Of a DNA stretch of 33,748 nucleotides, positions 1 through 12,483 are shown in pieces. Origin of the DNA: Candidatus Omnitrophota bacterium (lineage in GTDB: Bacteria; Omnitrophota; Gorgyraeia; Zapsychrales; JAHFFX01); assembly GCA_023247705.1 (NCBI GenBank), contig JAHFFY010000019.1, positions 1 through 33,748 on the forward strand, read 5' to 3'. The number at the start of each line of letters is the position of its first letter. Positions within the stretch are counted from its first letter, which is position 1. A program made the position numbers and the translations under genes. The notes beneath the pieces are model-generated. The model did no database searches. It had not been told where the DNA came from and saw only the letters and a list, made by a program, of their open reading frames with translations.

Positions 1-109
1 GTTCAATCGTTTTAGACGTTTGGTTGTTCGTTATGAATATCATCCTGAAAATTTCTTGGCTATGGTTCAGCTAGCTTCAATACTTATGCTCGTTAAACTC
101 TATTTATGA
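1..109 (+). CDS. IS5-family transposase, C-terminal 35 residues (partial)
   Basis: Reading from base 2 gives an open frame of 35 codons ending in TGA at 107-109. It contains the segments RFRRLVVRYE and LAMVQLASI. This is the standard C-terminal tail of IS5-family DDE transposases, just after the catalytic glutamate region, where an arginine-rich strand is followed by a helix of the type YLAxxxLA. The start and the DDE residues lie left of the window, so I cannot tell whether the transposase is intact. It is convergent with the polysaccharide operon. The fragment is too short for routine ORF callers. Confidence 0.7.
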   Translation, partial: FNRFRRLVVRYEYHPENFLAMVQLASILMLVKLYL

Positions 110-121
110 GATGGATTCTAA
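1..121 (+). mobile_element. Right end of an IS5-family insertion sequence (cut by window edge)
   Basis: The window opens inside an insertion sequence on the plus strand, the opposite strand to all other genes. The transposase C-terminus runs to its stop at 107-109. Directly over the stop, positions 104-121 read ttatgagatggattctaa, which has the form of the terminal inverted repeat I recall for IS427/IS1031-type IS5-family elements, where the stop codon often lies inside the right repeat. The left end is outside the window, so the repeat pair and target duplication cannot be confirmed and the right boundary is approximate. Confidence 0.55.
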
Positions 122-235
122 TAATCATGGCAATAGGATAAAAGAAGATGATGTGCAAAAGATAAAGTTTTTATTAAGATTTGATTTCGGCGGGGGCTGG
201 GAGATGGGAAGCGGCTGCTCAAACTTTACAGAAAC

Positions 236-962
236 TTAATAATCAGGCGTCGACAAATAATCTACCCTTAACTTCTCTGGTTCCATCTTGTTTTCAAAGC
301 ATTTTGTTTCCTTCATGACTTTCTCAAGAGAATTGACCAATTCCGGCTGGTTCAGATTTTTTAGAATATCCCAATAATCAATCGCTTCATATTTCTTTCC
401 AATCTTACATTCCAGGGGAATGAGCTCAGCCATCGCTTCAACATAATTTGGATTGGAACGGCAAGCCAACCGATAATATTCGAGCGCTCTTTTGAATTTC
501 TTTTTATGCACATAAACATGCGCCAACTGAAAGTAAGCCTGACCGTAAGCGGGTTTTAATTTTATAGCTTTTTCAAAAAGCAATCGGGCTTCCTCGAATT
601 GATCTTTTTTAACCAGATCCATCCCCACCTCATAATAGACCTCCGGATCAATTTCAGAATTCATTTTGACCAGCTGTTGATGGAGCTCTAACGTTCGATT
701 CATATTTCCCGACTTTCGGTAGTCTAATGCAAGATAATACGTTGCTTCATCGAAAAGCGGATCGTGATGGATTGCCCGTTCATACGCATTGACCGCGTTC
801 GCAATCTGTCCTGCCTCATCATATTTTCGCCCTATGTCATAATAAACCCTTGCATAAGCGACCAAGGGTCTTTTAATCTCGATCCACCGCAAGATGGATG
901 CTATTATGAAGATCATCAGGACACAATAGATCTTCTTACAACTCAAGTAATGTTTAGGATTA

Positions 963-991
<29 letters not shown>
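236..991 (-). CDS. Membrane-anchored tetratricopeptide repeat protein
   Basis: This 251-residue protein has a short cytoplasmic N-terminus and one hydrophobic segment at about residues 21-37 (IYCVLMIFIIASIL), with no cleavage motif. It is followed by about five TPR units between residues 47 and 215. Typical pairs such as AVNAYERAIHHDP, EARLLFEKAIKLKP and ALEYYRLACRSNP are visible. The TPRs probably lie on the periplasmic face and serve protein-protein interaction. The gene overlaps the end of the upstream LamG ligase, and TPR modules are often fused to or next to O-antigen ligase-family enzymes, so a role as ligase partner is a reasonable inference. The start is GTG at 991 behind an AGAAG-type site; the ATG at 973 is an alternative with less overlap. 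It is the last gene of the operon, and I see no clear terminator before the IS element. Confidence 0.8.
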
Positions 992-4069
<3,078 letters not shown>

Positions 4070-5101
4070 TCACCGTTCGGTTGATCTGGATTTACGTTTT
4101 CCATTAGTCCCATGCAGTTGATCAGAGATCAGCTTCATATCGGAATCAACCATCATTCTGACCAATTCCTTGAAATTGACCTTGGGCTTCCATTTCAGTT
4201 TTCGCCTGGCTTTGGAACTGTCTCCGATCAGACAATCCACCTCGGTCGGACGAAAATATCTTTTGTCGATCTCTACAAACGTACGCCAGTCCATCCCCGC
4301 GTAATGAAAGGCTTCGTTCAAGAAATCTTTGACCGAATGTGTTTCGCCGGTGGCGATGACATAATCATCCGGGTCATCTTGTTGCAGCATCAGCCACATC
4401 GCTTCCACGTAGTCTCCGGCAAAACCCCAGTCCCGCTTGGCCTCCAAATTTCCTAAATATAATTTCTTCTGCACGCCGTGCTTGATCCGCGCCAACGCCA
4501 TCGTGATCTTGCGGGTCACAAATGTTTCCCCTCGGCGCGGAGATTCATGATTGAATAAAATGCCGTTACAGGCAAAAATTTTATAAGCTTCCCGGTAATT
4601 GACTGTCATCCAATACGCATAAACTTTTGCAACCGCATAAGGACTTCTAGGATAAAACGGGGTTTTTTCATTCTGGGGAAATTCTTCGGTTTTTCCAAAC
4701 ATCTCCGAACTTGAGGCTTGATAATATTTCGTCCGGATCCCGGAGTCACGGATCGCTTCCAGAATGCGGGTCGTTCCCAACGCGGTGATTTCAGCGGTGT
4801 ATTCCGGGATATCAAAACTGACCTTGACATGACTCTGCGCGCCTAAATTATAAATTTCATCAGGTTTGATTGTTTTGATCATTCGGTTCAGCGAACTGGC
4901 GTCATTCAAGTCGCCGTAGACCAATTTTAAACGGAGATTTTTTTCATGCGGATCTTGGTACAGATGATCGATCCGATGCGTGTTAAAAGAACTCGACCGT
5001 CGGATAATCCCATACACCTCATAGTCTTTACTTAACAAGAATTCCGCTAAGTAAGCGCCGTCCTGACCGGTGATCCCGGTAATTAAAGCGTGTTTTTTCA
5101 T
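4070..5101 (-). CDS. gmd: GDP-mannose 4,6-dehydratase
   Basis: This 343-residue SDR catalyses GDP-D-mannose to GDP-4-keto-6-deoxy-D-mannose, the branch point to GDP-L-fucose and GDP-D-rhamnose. The NADP-binding motif [17 protein letters not shown] is at residues 8-24. [15 protein letters not shown], the ASSSEMFG segment and the catalytic YAVAK are all diagnostic of Gmd, and [11 protein letters not shown] sits near the C-terminus. Length is normal for the family. It feeds fcl directly downstream and might also feed the RMD-like reductase at 15192-16112. A 61-base gap separates it from the preceding ligase. No GDP-mannose-producing enzymes (ManB/ManC) are in the window. Confidence 0.97.
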   Translation of the reverse strand: MKKHALITGITGQDGAYLAEFLLSKDYEVYGIIRRSSSFNTHRIDHLYQDPHEKNLRLKLVYGDLNDASSLNRMIKTIKPDEIYNLGAQSHVKVSFDIPEYTAEITALGTTRILEAIRDSGIRTKYYQASSSEMFGKTEEFPQNEKTPFYPRSPYAVAKVYAYWMTVNYREAYKIFACNGILFNHESPRRGETFVTRKITMALARIKHGVQKKLYLGNLEAKRDWGFAGDYVEAMWLMLQQDDPDDYVIATGETHSVKDFLNEAFHYAGMDWRTFVEIDKRYFRPTEVDCLIGDSSKARRKLKWKPKVNFKELVRMMVDSDMKLISDQLHGTNGKRKSRSTER

Positions 5102-5162
5102 CTCATTTCAAACCATGTTGGGTTAAACAGAAAAATTTCCATTCTCGAATAAGACCCTATCC

Positions 5163-6479
5163 TCAAACGGAAATTAATTTTATATCATGATTCCCGGATC
5201 CATTCAATATCTTAAAACCCGCCACATAAATCCCAGTCATCACCCAAAACCAGGCCGAGAGTTGCAGCGAATAAAAATTCGTGTCCATGAAACTGTGCGT
5301 TAAGAAACAAAAAATACCGACTAAAATTCCCTGCAACAGAACGCCAAAATCATCTGTACTCCGTTGCGATCGCAAAGATCGAAGTGATCTATTGAATAGA
5401 ATAAAAATAATGCCCAAGAAGGCAATCAATCCGATCGTCCCGGCCTCCGCGGCAATCTGTAAATAACAGTTATGCGCGTAACTGGGATTATAACTCGCCC
5501 CTTCCGAGTTTTTCCTCCGGTATTGCTGGGAAAGCTGCATGTAAGTATTCACGCCATGGCCAAAAAAAGGGCGTTCGTAAATCATTCTTAACGTATCCGC
5601 CCAAAGTCCGGTCCGCCATAACATCGACCCTAAGAATTCTCCTTGATCCAGCCGCATCTTGTGCCGCAGATCAGAAGAAGATAAAATCAGCGTCCCCATC
5701 AAACCAATCAAAACGCCCCAAATGGTCAACGCAATCCATTTTTTCCTCAGCAATATCATGAGCGAGAACAAAAATCCCAACAACAATCCGATCCACGCCC
5801 CCCGGGAAAACGTAAGCACGATCGACCATAGACTGATCCCGAGTAAAATTAATTTCCAAATTTTTTTCTTTTGATCTCTTAAAAAATAGAACATCAAAAA
5901 TGGAATGACAAATAACAAATACCCCGCCAGATCATTGGAATGTTTAAACCCGGCGTTCGCCCTTCCATCGGAGGCAATCTGATGTCCCAAAAAAATATCC
6001 CGGTGAGTCACATGAAACTGCCAGAGACTGTCCAGACACGTGGACAAGGCGGTGAAAACAAAAACAACAAAAGCCGTATGGATATATTTTTTCTCTTGAA
6101 AGACTTCCAAAACTAAAAAATAAATGATAAACCATTCCAACGTCTTGGTAAACAACGAAGAAAATGCATGCGCAACAGAGATACTGCCGACCACCGAGAA
6201 AACACAAGCGATGAGGAAAATCCCGATCGGCTTATTCAAAAAACTGGATGGAACAAAAAGATCCCGCGCGATTTTCAGCCAATCTTGACCGTCCCGAGGT
6301 GGATTCTTTCTCATCCCCCATAACCAAATGATCCGTTTAATAATCCATAAAGCCAAACCAATCGACACGCAACTTTCCACCACGGCGGGGCTATACGGCA
6401 GCCAAAAAATCAGGAGATAAATAAAAAATCTGATCGCGGCGTCGATTTTCGGAATGGACACGAAGTCTCTCATGGTCAA
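5163..6479 (-). CDS. O-antigen ligase/polymerase-family membrane protein
   Basis: This 438-residue polytopic protein has about 11-12 hydrophobic segments. Family segments include FKHSNDLAGYLLF, LTFSRGAWIGLLLG and the Wzy_C-type block with GHGVNTYMQLSQQYRRK, AHNCYLQIAAEAGTIGL. It is expected to ligate or polymerise undecaprenyl-pyrophosphate glycans at the outer face of the inner membrane. It lacks the inserted domain seen in the ligase at 963-3143 but is clearly its paralogue: the SRGAW, HNCYLQ and DTNFYSxQL segments occur at matching positions, and both open with a similar hydrophobic arm. The start is TTG at 6479, about 12 bases from a GAGGAG site; ATG at 6473 is an alternative. Whether it acts as ligase (WaaL) or polymerase (Wzy) cannot be decided from sequence. 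Confidence 0.88.
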   Translation of the reverse strand: MTMRDFVSIPKIDAAIRFFIYLLIFWLPYSPAVVESCVSIGLALWIIKRIIWLWGMRKNPPRDGQDWLKIARDLFVPSSFLNKPIGIFLIACVFSVVGSISVAHAFSSLFTKTLEWFIIYFLVLEVFQEKKYIHTAFVVFVFTALSTCLDSLWQFHVTHRDIFLGHQIASDGRANAGFKHSNDLAGYLLFVIPFLMFYFLRDQKKKIWKLILLGISLWSIVLTFSRGAWIGLLLGFLFSLMILLRKKWIALTIWGVLIGLMGTLILSSSDLRHKMRLDQGEFLGSMLWRTGLWADTLRMIYERPFFGHGVNTYMQLSQQYRRKNSEGASYNPSYAHNCYLQIAAEAGTIGLIAFLGIIFILFNRSLRSLRSQRSTDDFGVLLQGILVGIFCFLTHSFMDTNFYSLQLSAWFWVMTGIYVAGFKILNGSGNHDIKLISV

Positions 6480-6545
6480 CGAAAAAAAACTCTCCTCTTT
6501 TGTCCGACGAATTCCATTCTTTGTGACGGGGAAATTGGTCGTCTT

Positions 6546-7970
6546 TTAATAAGCCCCTTTTCCCTTAAGGACGACCGGAATCGTCTGTAACAGAATATTA
6601 AAATCCAACCAAAACGACCAATTATTGATATACCAGATATCCCATTTGACTAAACGGGAAAACGAGATGTCGCTTCTGCCGCGAATCTGCCAAAGACCGG
6701 TGATCCCAGGGCGCACTTCCAGTCTTTTCAATTGTCTTAAGTCTTCTTTCTCAATCTGATCGATGGGTAACGGCCGCGGCCCCACCAGACTCATATCGCC
6801 TTTGATCACATTAATAATTTGCGGGAGTTCGTCTAGACTGAATTTCCGCAGGAGAGCTCCAAATTTCGTGATCCTGGGATCTTTCTTAATCTTAAAGATC
6901 GGGCCATCCACTTCATTTTTCATTCGCAAATGTTCAATCCCCTGATCAGCATTTTGGATCATACTGCGGAATTTAAGCATGGCAAACATTTGTCCCCGGC
7001 GGCCATATCGTTTGGACAGATAAAAAATCGGACCGGGCGTGTCCAGTTTGATCAAAACAGCAACCAGCAAAAAGACCGGCAGAAGAATGAAAAATAATAA
7101 AAGGCTAAGCAAAAAGTCAAAAATCCTTTTCCCGGCCTGATTACGAAAATGCTGAACGTCGCTATATTCCAAGATCGGGATGAATCCGATATTGTATTTA
7201 GAAAATTCTCCCGAAGTTAATTCGAATCCCTGGGGAACAACCCGGACCGCGATCCCCAGATCCTTTGCTGTTTCCAGCAACTGTAAAAACACCCGGCTGT
7301 CATGATGGATCGTAATAAAAACCTTGTTAATAAATTCCCGCCGGACAATCGCTTCAAAATCACTGATTTTTCCAAGAATCTTAATGTTTTCTTCAGGGCA
7401 AGAATCAGGAGATTTAAAATCATCCAAGAAACCAATAATCTTTATGCCTAAAGCTGGCCGTTGTTTGATTTCATTGGCCAAAGCAAAACCGACTTTTCCC
7501 GCGCCAACGATCAAAACATTAAAATTATTGTAGCCATGCGAAACAAGATACTGAACGAACAAGCGCTTGAACAACCGCCATAATGAAAAGAAAACAATCA
7601 AAAAGAAAACCGTGCTAATCAATACGCTGCGGGGAAAGCCCTGAATCTTGACAATATAAATTCCGGCAATAACCACTAACGAAGAGAAACACACGGACTT
7701 AATCACCGACCAGATTTCTAGACTTTCAATTAATTCTCGCTTGGTTTGATAAAGGTCATGCGCGTTATTAAAAAATACTATTGTTGAGAACCAAAAAAGA
7801 AAAACCAACCGGAAGGGGTTATTGGGTTCCAAAGGGAAATGGAACTTAATCTGAAACGGGATAATTTCCTGTCGGATCCAGCAGGCCAGAAAAATGGCGA
7901 GGTAAGTAAAAAACAGATCGATGATGATATAAAAAAATTTTATAATTGTACTTTTTGAAATAAAAGTCAT
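6546..7970 (-). CDS. Undecaprenyl-phosphate sugar-1-phosphate transferase (WbaP/WcaJ type)
   Basis: This 474-residue polyprenol-phosphate hexose-1-phosphate transferase starts repeat-unit synthesis on undecaprenyl phosphate at the inner membrane. The N-terminal half has about four to five transmembrane segments (residues 10-135). A Rossmann-like CoA-binding domain follows, opening with NVLIVGAGKVGFALA at about 151-165. The C-terminal catalytic domain (about 277-474) has the membrane re-entrant segment after KRIFDFL, then KFRSM, the DELPQIINVIKGDMSLVGPR block and PGITGLWQIRGRS. Full length matches the large WbaP-like class. It overlaps the upstream glycosyltransferase gene by ATGA, implying translational coupling. 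Sugar specificity (glucose, galactose or other) cannot be read from sequence. Confidence 0.95.
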   Translation of the reverse strand: MTFISKSTIIKFFYIIIDLFFTYLAIFLACWIRQEIIPFQIKFHFPLEPNNPFRLVFLFWFSTIVFFNNAHDLYQTKRELIESLEIWSVIKSVCFSSLVVIAGIYIVKIQGFPRSVLISTVFFLIVFFSLWRLFKRLFVQYLVSHGYNNFNVLIVGAGKVGFALANEIKQRPALGIKIIGFLDDFKSPDSCPEENIKILGKISDFEAIVRREFINKVFITIHHDSRVFLQLLETAKDLGIAVRVVPQGFELTSGEFSKYNIGFIPILEYSDVQHFRNQAGKRIFDFLLSLLLFFILLPVFLLVAVLIKLDTPGPIFYLSKRYGRRGQMFAMLKFRSMIQNADQGIEHLRMKNEVDGPIFKIKKDPRITKFGALLRKFSLDELPQIINVIKGDMSLVGPRPLPIDQIEKEDLRQLKRLEVRPGITGLWQIRGRSDISFSRLVKWDIWYINNWSFWLDFNILLQTIPVVLKGKGAY

Positions 7971-8731
7971 GTGTGCAGTTGGATCTTCTTACGTAAACAA
8001 TCTTTTAATAGTAGACACAGAAACATCGGATTTCCAATCAAATAACGCCGCCACAATCTCCTCGGCTCGCAACATAAACGAAATAACCATTCCAACCCAG
8101 ATCTTTGTATCCAGCGCGGGGCCTGAATTTTGTTTCCGGAGAGAAAATCAAACGCCGCTCCCACGCCCACCATGACCGGAACATCGAGCTTGTCGCGGTT
8201 TGTATACATCCAGATGTCCTGTTTCGGAGAACCTAACCCGACCCAGAGAATATCGGGATTCATCTTATTAATCTCCTGGATCATCCGCTGATTTTCTTCA
8301 TCGCTCAACGGCCGAAAAGGCGGAGAAAACAAACCAACGATATTCAGTTTGGGAAATTTCGCCAATAAATTGAGTTCCAGTTGCTGACACGTTTCCTGCG
8401 TTCCTCCGTATAAAAAAATTTTAAAACCATTCTCCGCGCAGATCCGACACATCGCCAGCATCAAATCCGGGCCATAGGTCCGCTCGATCGTTGTGTTTCC
8501 GGCCAATCGGCCTAACCAGACAATCGGCATCCCGTCCGGGGTGATCATCTGGGCTTTGTTGACGATCTTGCGGTAATGTTCGTCTTTCTGGCATTCCATG
8601 ACCGTTGAGACCGGAGCGACACAGATATAGGATTTTTTGCGATCTCGAACCCAAGATTCAATCGTCTGACACGCCAGATTAAGGTTGGTCGCATCTATTT
8701 GGACACCGAGGATATCAATTTTATTTTTCAT
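7967..8731 (-). CDS. WecG/TagA/CpsF family glycosyltransferase (GT26)
   Basis: This 254-residue glycosyltransferase usually adds the second sugar, often an N-acetylmannosamine-type residue, to a lipid-pyrophosphate-linked first sugar at the cytoplasmic membrane face. Family landmarks in order are the opening ILGVQIDATNL, then ITPDGMPIVWLGR (residues about 65-77, with the catalytic aspartate), RTYGPDLM, FLYGG, the GSPKQDIWM motif, GVGAAFDFLSG and the C-terminal basic RWIQRSGLEWLFRL tail. Length matches the family (about 240-260). Its stop overlaps the start of the initiating transferase, so the two first steps of repeat-unit assembly are coupled. No convincing Shine-Dalgarno precedes the ATG at 8731. 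Confidence 0.95.
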   Translation of the reverse strand: MKNKIDILGVQIDATNLNLACQTIESWVRDRKKSYICVAPVSTVMECQKDEHYRKIVNKAQMITPDGMPIVWLGRLAGNTTIERTYGPDLMLAMCRICAENGFKIFLYGGTQETCQQLELNLLAKFPKLNIVGLFSPPFRPLSDEENQRMIQEINKMNPDILWVGLGSPKQDIWMYTNRDKLDVPVMVGVGAAFDFLSGNKIQAPRWIQRSGLEWLFRLCCEPRRLWRRYLIGNPMFLCLLLKDCLRKKIQLHT

Positions 8732-8780
8732 GAGGAAAAATGGTTATAGATTAAACTGTGTTTAAGAAAATTTAATGATA

Positions 8781-10691
8781 TCAATATTTAATCTCAGATA
8801 ATTCTTTCGGGAAACCATAGTCATAAAAAAGACTTTGGGGAAAACGGTCGTAACCTGCGGCCTCCTGCGCGTATTCCTTGACGGACAAAAAGACAAGCCG
8901 ATCATCCTGGACACGCATGATCCATTTTAATCCGGACGATTCCAAATCTTTCGCGATCAAATCCGGACTTTTATAAGAATCCCATTTCACCACACTGGTG
9001 TGCCATAATCCCACCTGAGGCCGGATCGGCAATAAAAACGCGGACAGCGGCGTCACGCCTGCGATCCCCGTATCCCAAGCGCTGTTTTTGATTTTTTCTG
9101 GCTGCGCAGCAAATCCCTCCCGGGCCATCGCGTTCTTAGGAAAATAACGGATCCAAACATCCTCAAAATGCAGCTTATTCAAAATCACGTTGATATTATC
9201 CTGAAACGTCGGGCGCTTATAAGCGCCTCCCTGCATAAAGATTGTATGATAGCCCGTCAAAGCCACCAAAAAAAGTCCAACGCCCGGAATCCAACGGGAC
9301 TTTAATCCAAAACAACTGCGACAAATATAATCCACCACAAAAATCAACGTAAACGCAAAAATTCCGATCCCATACCGGTAATGCCGGGGATCGACGAAAT
9401 TCACCAGACATAATCCCATAATCATCAAGATCGAAAGTCCCAGCCAGTATCCCAGTTCAAAGAGCTCCGCTCGGTTGATCTCTGCTCGTTTAAATTGTCC
9501 CATAAGAATGAATGGAAAAAACAGGATACACACCAAAACATATTTAGCCACGTGAACACCGGGCCAGACAAACAGATAGCTAAAATATTTTAAAAATTTT
9601 GGAAAACTTAATCCCCCACCGTAAATTTTATAAAACGTCCCTGACATTTCCGGCGTCCAGTTGAAAACGCGATACTTCCCCGCCAGAATCGGAAAGGTTG
9701 GGATCCCGGTGACTAAAAAATTTTTAAGATACCACAAAGACACTAAAAATACGGCTGATATTATACACAAAAACCATGGTTTATTGCCCAAAATCAATCG
9801 AATCTTTCCAGGCCAGGAAGACTGGATGGACACCCCCAAAACCAGAACAAAAAGGAATGTATAGGTCATCTGATATTTATTGGCCATGAGTTGACACAAA
9901 AAGATCAAAGCCAGGACCAACCGGAAGGGATCCTCCCTGCGATAACTCTCCCAGAAATTATAACCGGCGGCAAATACGAAAGAGATCAAAGCGCTGTTGA
10001 TAATACAGCAGTTATTGGCCCCGGAATAAAAAAAATGGTCGTTGAACAAAACCAGCATCACCCCGCTCAACGCGTAATACGGGTTAAACCGATAAGAGAT
10101 ATAACCAAATAACAGCAAAAGCGCGATCACGCTCCAGGAGACAACGACCAATTGAGCGAACAGCGTGTCCTCCCGAAAAGCACTTAAACCTAACGCATAA
10201 GGAACAGCGTTGAAATGTGGAGAAAAAATCCGAATATCGGTGGCGACATCCCCCACCAGACTGCTTCCTTTCGCCAGCCAAAGTTTCTGGGCGAAAAGAT
10301 AGGTGGAATGCGAATCGACATCGACCAGAAAAAAACAATTTCGAAAAATAAAGATCAAAAGCAAAGAAATAAACAGCCCAGTGGAAAGCCGCCCCGAAGA
10401 TTTCGGGCGCAGAAGATCGAGCAATTGCTTTCTGACCGTCGGATACCAAAGAAATCCGTAATTTAAAAAAACGATCCCCCATAAAAAAAAAGTCTTGTAC
10501 AAACCGATAAGCGAAAGCACCATCATTTCCCCGACCACCAAAATACTCCCCAGCAATAAACTTTCGCCCAAGAAAACCGATCTGTTCAGGTACGCTTTAT
10601 TGTCCTTGTTCATGAACAGATAGATCGCCAGCCCCGCAATGAACAGGGCCGCCGCGTAAATGAGAAATAATATCAATTGGATATAATTCAT
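8781..10691 (-). CDS. GT-C-like polytopic membrane protein, putative glycosyltransferase
   Basis: This 636-residue protein has about 11-13 hydrophobic helices over residues 1-480 and a C-terminal soluble part of roughly 130 residues. After the first helices comes an acidic loop motif, DVDSHST at residues 124-130. It lies where GT-C fold enzymes (the ArnT/PMT/RgtA-like clan) carry a catalytic aspartate in the first periplasmic loop. The C-terminal part (about 500-636) includes IMRVQDDRLVFLSV and would face the periplasm. The likely role is sugar transfer from a polyprenyl-phosphate donor at the periplasmic face. I recognise the clan-like architecture but no specific family. It is the last of three such proteins in a row. 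Confidence 0.68.
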   Translation of the reverse strand: MNYIQLILFLIYAAALFIAGLAIYLFMNKDNKAYLNRSVFLGESLLLGSILVVGEMMVLSLIGLYKTFFLWGIVFLNYGFLWYPTVRKQLLDLLRPKSSGRLSTGLFISLLLIFIFRNCFFLVDVDSHSTYLFAQKLWLAKGSSLVGDVATDIRIFSPHFNAVPYALGLSAFREDTLFAQLVVVSWSVIALLLLFGYISYRFNPYYALSGVMLVLFNDHFFYSGANNCCIINSALISFVFAAGYNFWESYRREDPFRLVLALIFLCQLMANKYQMTYTFLFVLVLGVSIQSSWPGKIRLILGNKPWFLCIISAVFLVSLWYLKNFLVTGIPTFPILAGKYRVFNWTPEMSGTFYKIYGGGLSFPKFLKYFSYLFVWPGVHVAKYVLVCILFFPFILMGQFKRAEINRAELFELGYWLGLSILMIMGLCLVNFVDPRHYRYGIGIFAFTLIFVVDYICRSCFGLKSRWIPGVGLFLVALTGYHTIFMQGGAYKRPTFQDNINVILNKLHFEDVWIRYFPKNAMAREGFAAQPEKIKNSAWDTGIAGVTPLSAFLLPIRPQVGLWHTSVVKWDSYKSPDLIAKDLESSGLKWIMRVQDDRLVFLSVKEYAQEAAGYDRFPQSLFYDYGFPKELSEIKY

Positions 10692-10726
10692 AAGATCAAA
10701 TTCTTTTTAACCCATGGCGAGTGGAA

Positions 10727-12361
10727 TTAATCTTGCCGCAAAACAAAAACCGACTTGACGTCTCTCACGTCCACCGGAAAATCCGCGAAAGCCGCGTCAG
10801 GAAAATTCAGTTGAACCGGCGAAGAAGGATGTTCTTGGGCCATCTTGAGCAATGTCCGGTCCCTTTCTCTCAAAACATCATAAGGTAAACGCCCCAAATC
10901 CCGGTGATGGGCGCCATAAACCGATAACACCTCCAAACCTAAAGCGAGAATGATGCCGCTCATAAAAATTTTGGAAGGCAAAGTCCAATACGCTGTCACC
11001 ACAACGAGCATCAACACAAGCGGGATCAGCAAGAAACGCGTCTGATGCGATCCGATCCACCAGACCAGCCAACAAATTTCCACCCATAGAATCAAAATTG
11101 AAATCGTCCGCTGAGCCAACATCCGCCAACCAAGATAAAAAAACGGCCCGATGACCAAAAGATACATCAATCCCGCCGGATAATCATAACGGTTATTAAC
11201 TCCTTCTTCCGGGACAGCGATCAACCAAAGATGTCGAATGAATTCAATCACGGACCGACCAGACCCGTATTGATCTTTCGTATCCAAACACAATTGAGCG
11301 TTTTCAACCAGCGATTGCCAGGCCAAAGAATTTTTATCAATCTGTTGGTTGAGGGTGATCGATCCAACGTTAAAAGGAAACAACGGACTGCCCGTATAGC
11401 AAACAGATTTTAACACAAAAGGACCGGCAACCCATAGGCTAAGCACAACAAAATAAACCGACATTTTTTTGAATTGACCTTGATAGGCAACAACTTCCTC
11501 ATCCCTCATGGCGTTATCGAGCGTCCAGCTCATTGTGCAGAATCCTAGTTTCCTCAAAACAAAAAAAATGCTCAGCATGACCGCAATCACCAAAACGGTT
11601 TGGACAGGAATAAATGATTTCGACCAAAAATAAAAAGTGAATTCGACAGCGGCTAAAAAAATATTGCCATTCAAAAAGCTGTCGATCGCGGCTAAAAACA
11701 AATAACAAATCGCAAGATCCAGCATGGCTGTGCCCATCTGAATCTCGATATGATGCGAAGCAAAAATAGCCAAGAGGATCATCCAGATATTCGTCCAATT
11801 CCTTTTCCCGAATCGATCAACGCAATTTGCCGCAACACAAATCAAACCGATTAACAAAATAAACTGCGGGTATTTATTCGGCAGTGATGTCGCTAACCAA
11901 TAAGGCGCCAAGGCGAAATCGACCGTTAACAAATAAAAATCCGCCGTGGCCCAGGGGATCGGGTGAAAGGAATTTAACATAAGGTGTTGTTTGGGAAGCG
12001 TCAAATGATAATTAAGGACATCAAACTCCTGAATCAAGTGCGGCGGCAGAAAATACGCGTAAGCAATGATGGCCAAGATCAATGAGACGAATATTGTTCC
12101 CCAAAGGAACCAAATTCTTGTAAACCAATCGCAACGACCAAACCAATTTTTCATTTCCGTGACAAAATTTGCGATGGATTTTGAACGCGCGGCAAACGTA
12201 TAGATGGTGAGGACTGAAAATAATATCCAAGCCAAGGGCGACGCATGGCCGTCCGGGTGATGAAAGGCAGACATCTCCAGCCAAAAGACCGGATAGCCGA
12301 TCAGAAGCATCATTGTTGGCAGATGGGATATTCTTAATTGAAAAAAGCTCTTCTCGTTCAC
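10727..12361 (-). CDS. GT-C-like polytopic membrane protein, putative glycosyltransferase (GTG start)
   Basis: This protein of about 544 residues has 10-12 hydrophobic helices and the motif EFDVLNYHLTLP at about residues 112-123. The acidic residue followed by YH and P is typical of the first periplasmic loop of RgtA/B/C/D-like GT-C enzymes. A soluble tail of about 60 residues closes it. I chose GTG at 12361 as start: it overlaps the TGA of the preceding 41-codon gene in a GTGA arrangement, and an AAAGAGG site lies five bases upstream (12367-12373). An in-frame ATG at 12394 would add 11 residues but overlaps the small gene by 37 bases. Donor and acceptor are unknown. Confidence 0.68.
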   Translation of the reverse strand: MNEKSFFQLRISHLPTMMLLIGYPVFWLEMSAFHHPDGHASPLAWILFSVLTIYTFAARSKSIANFVTEMKNWFGRCDWFTRIWFLWGTIFVSLILAIIAYAYFLPPHLIQEFDVLNYHLTLPKQHLMLNSFHPIPWATADFYLLTVDFALAPYWLATSLPNKYPQFILLIGLICVAANCVDRFGKRNWTNIWMILLAIFASHHIEIQMGTAMLDLAICYLFLAAIDSFLNGNIFLAAVEFTFYFWSKSFIPVQTVLVIAVMLSIFFVLRKLGFCTMSWTLDNAMRDEEVVAYQGQFKKMSVYFVVLSLWVAGPFVLKSVCYTGSPLFPFNVGSITLNQQIDKNSLAWQSLVENAQLCLDTKDQYGSGRSVIEFIRHLWLIAVPEEGVNNRYDYPAGLMYLLVIGPFFYLGWRMLAQRTISILILWVEICWLVWWIGSHQTRFLLIPLVLMLVVVTAYWTLPSKIFMSGIILALGLEVLSVYGAHHRDLGRLPYDVLRERDRTLLKMAQEHPSSPVQLNFPDAAFADFPVDVRDVKSVFVLRQD

Positions 12362-12483
12362 GAATGCCTCTTTAAATAAACAACGATTCTCCAAACGATA
12401 TATACCAAGGTGATCGCGACAAAATACAAATCAAACCAGCGCGGATGTTTTGGGGCGGAATCCGATTTCTGCGTATGGTCCAT
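12358..12483 (-). CDS. 41-residue single-pass membrane microprotein
   Basis: This short ORF lies between two GT-C-like genes. Its ATG at 12481-12483 overlaps the stop of the upstream gene as TGATG, and its TGA at 12358-12360 overlaps the GTG of the downstream gene as GTGA. Such double coupling is strong evidence that it is translated. The product has a hydrophilic N-terminus with HTQKSDSAPKHPRW, then one hydrophobic helix, FDLYFVAITLVYIVWRIVVYL, described here by its position at residues 20-40, and a basic end (KRHS). I recognise no family. It may be a small accessory subunit of the adjacent membrane enzymes or simply a coupling spacer. The frame also reads upstream, inside the neighbour, to 12741, but that part is a shadow. 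Confidence 0.6.
   Translation of the reverse strand: MDHTQKSDSAPKHPRWFDLYFVAITLVYIVWRIVVYLKRHS
12367..12373 (-). promoter_or_regulatory. Ribosome binding site deciding the GTG start at 12361
   Basis: On the minus strand this reads AAAGAGG, five bases before the GTG at 12361. It lies inside the last codons of the 41-residue gene. Together with the GTGA overlap it supports GTG over the upstream ATG at 12394. Confidence 0.5.

Noticed and set aside
110-235. Terminator for the operon end
   Set aside because: No stem followed by a T-tract is visible on the minus strand after the TPR gene.
178-250. Plus-strand frame reading a TPR-like stretch (GRWEAAAQTLQKLNN)
   Set aside because: It begins directly after a stop, is very short and runs into the antisense of the TPR gene. 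It might be a remnant but cannot be told from chance.
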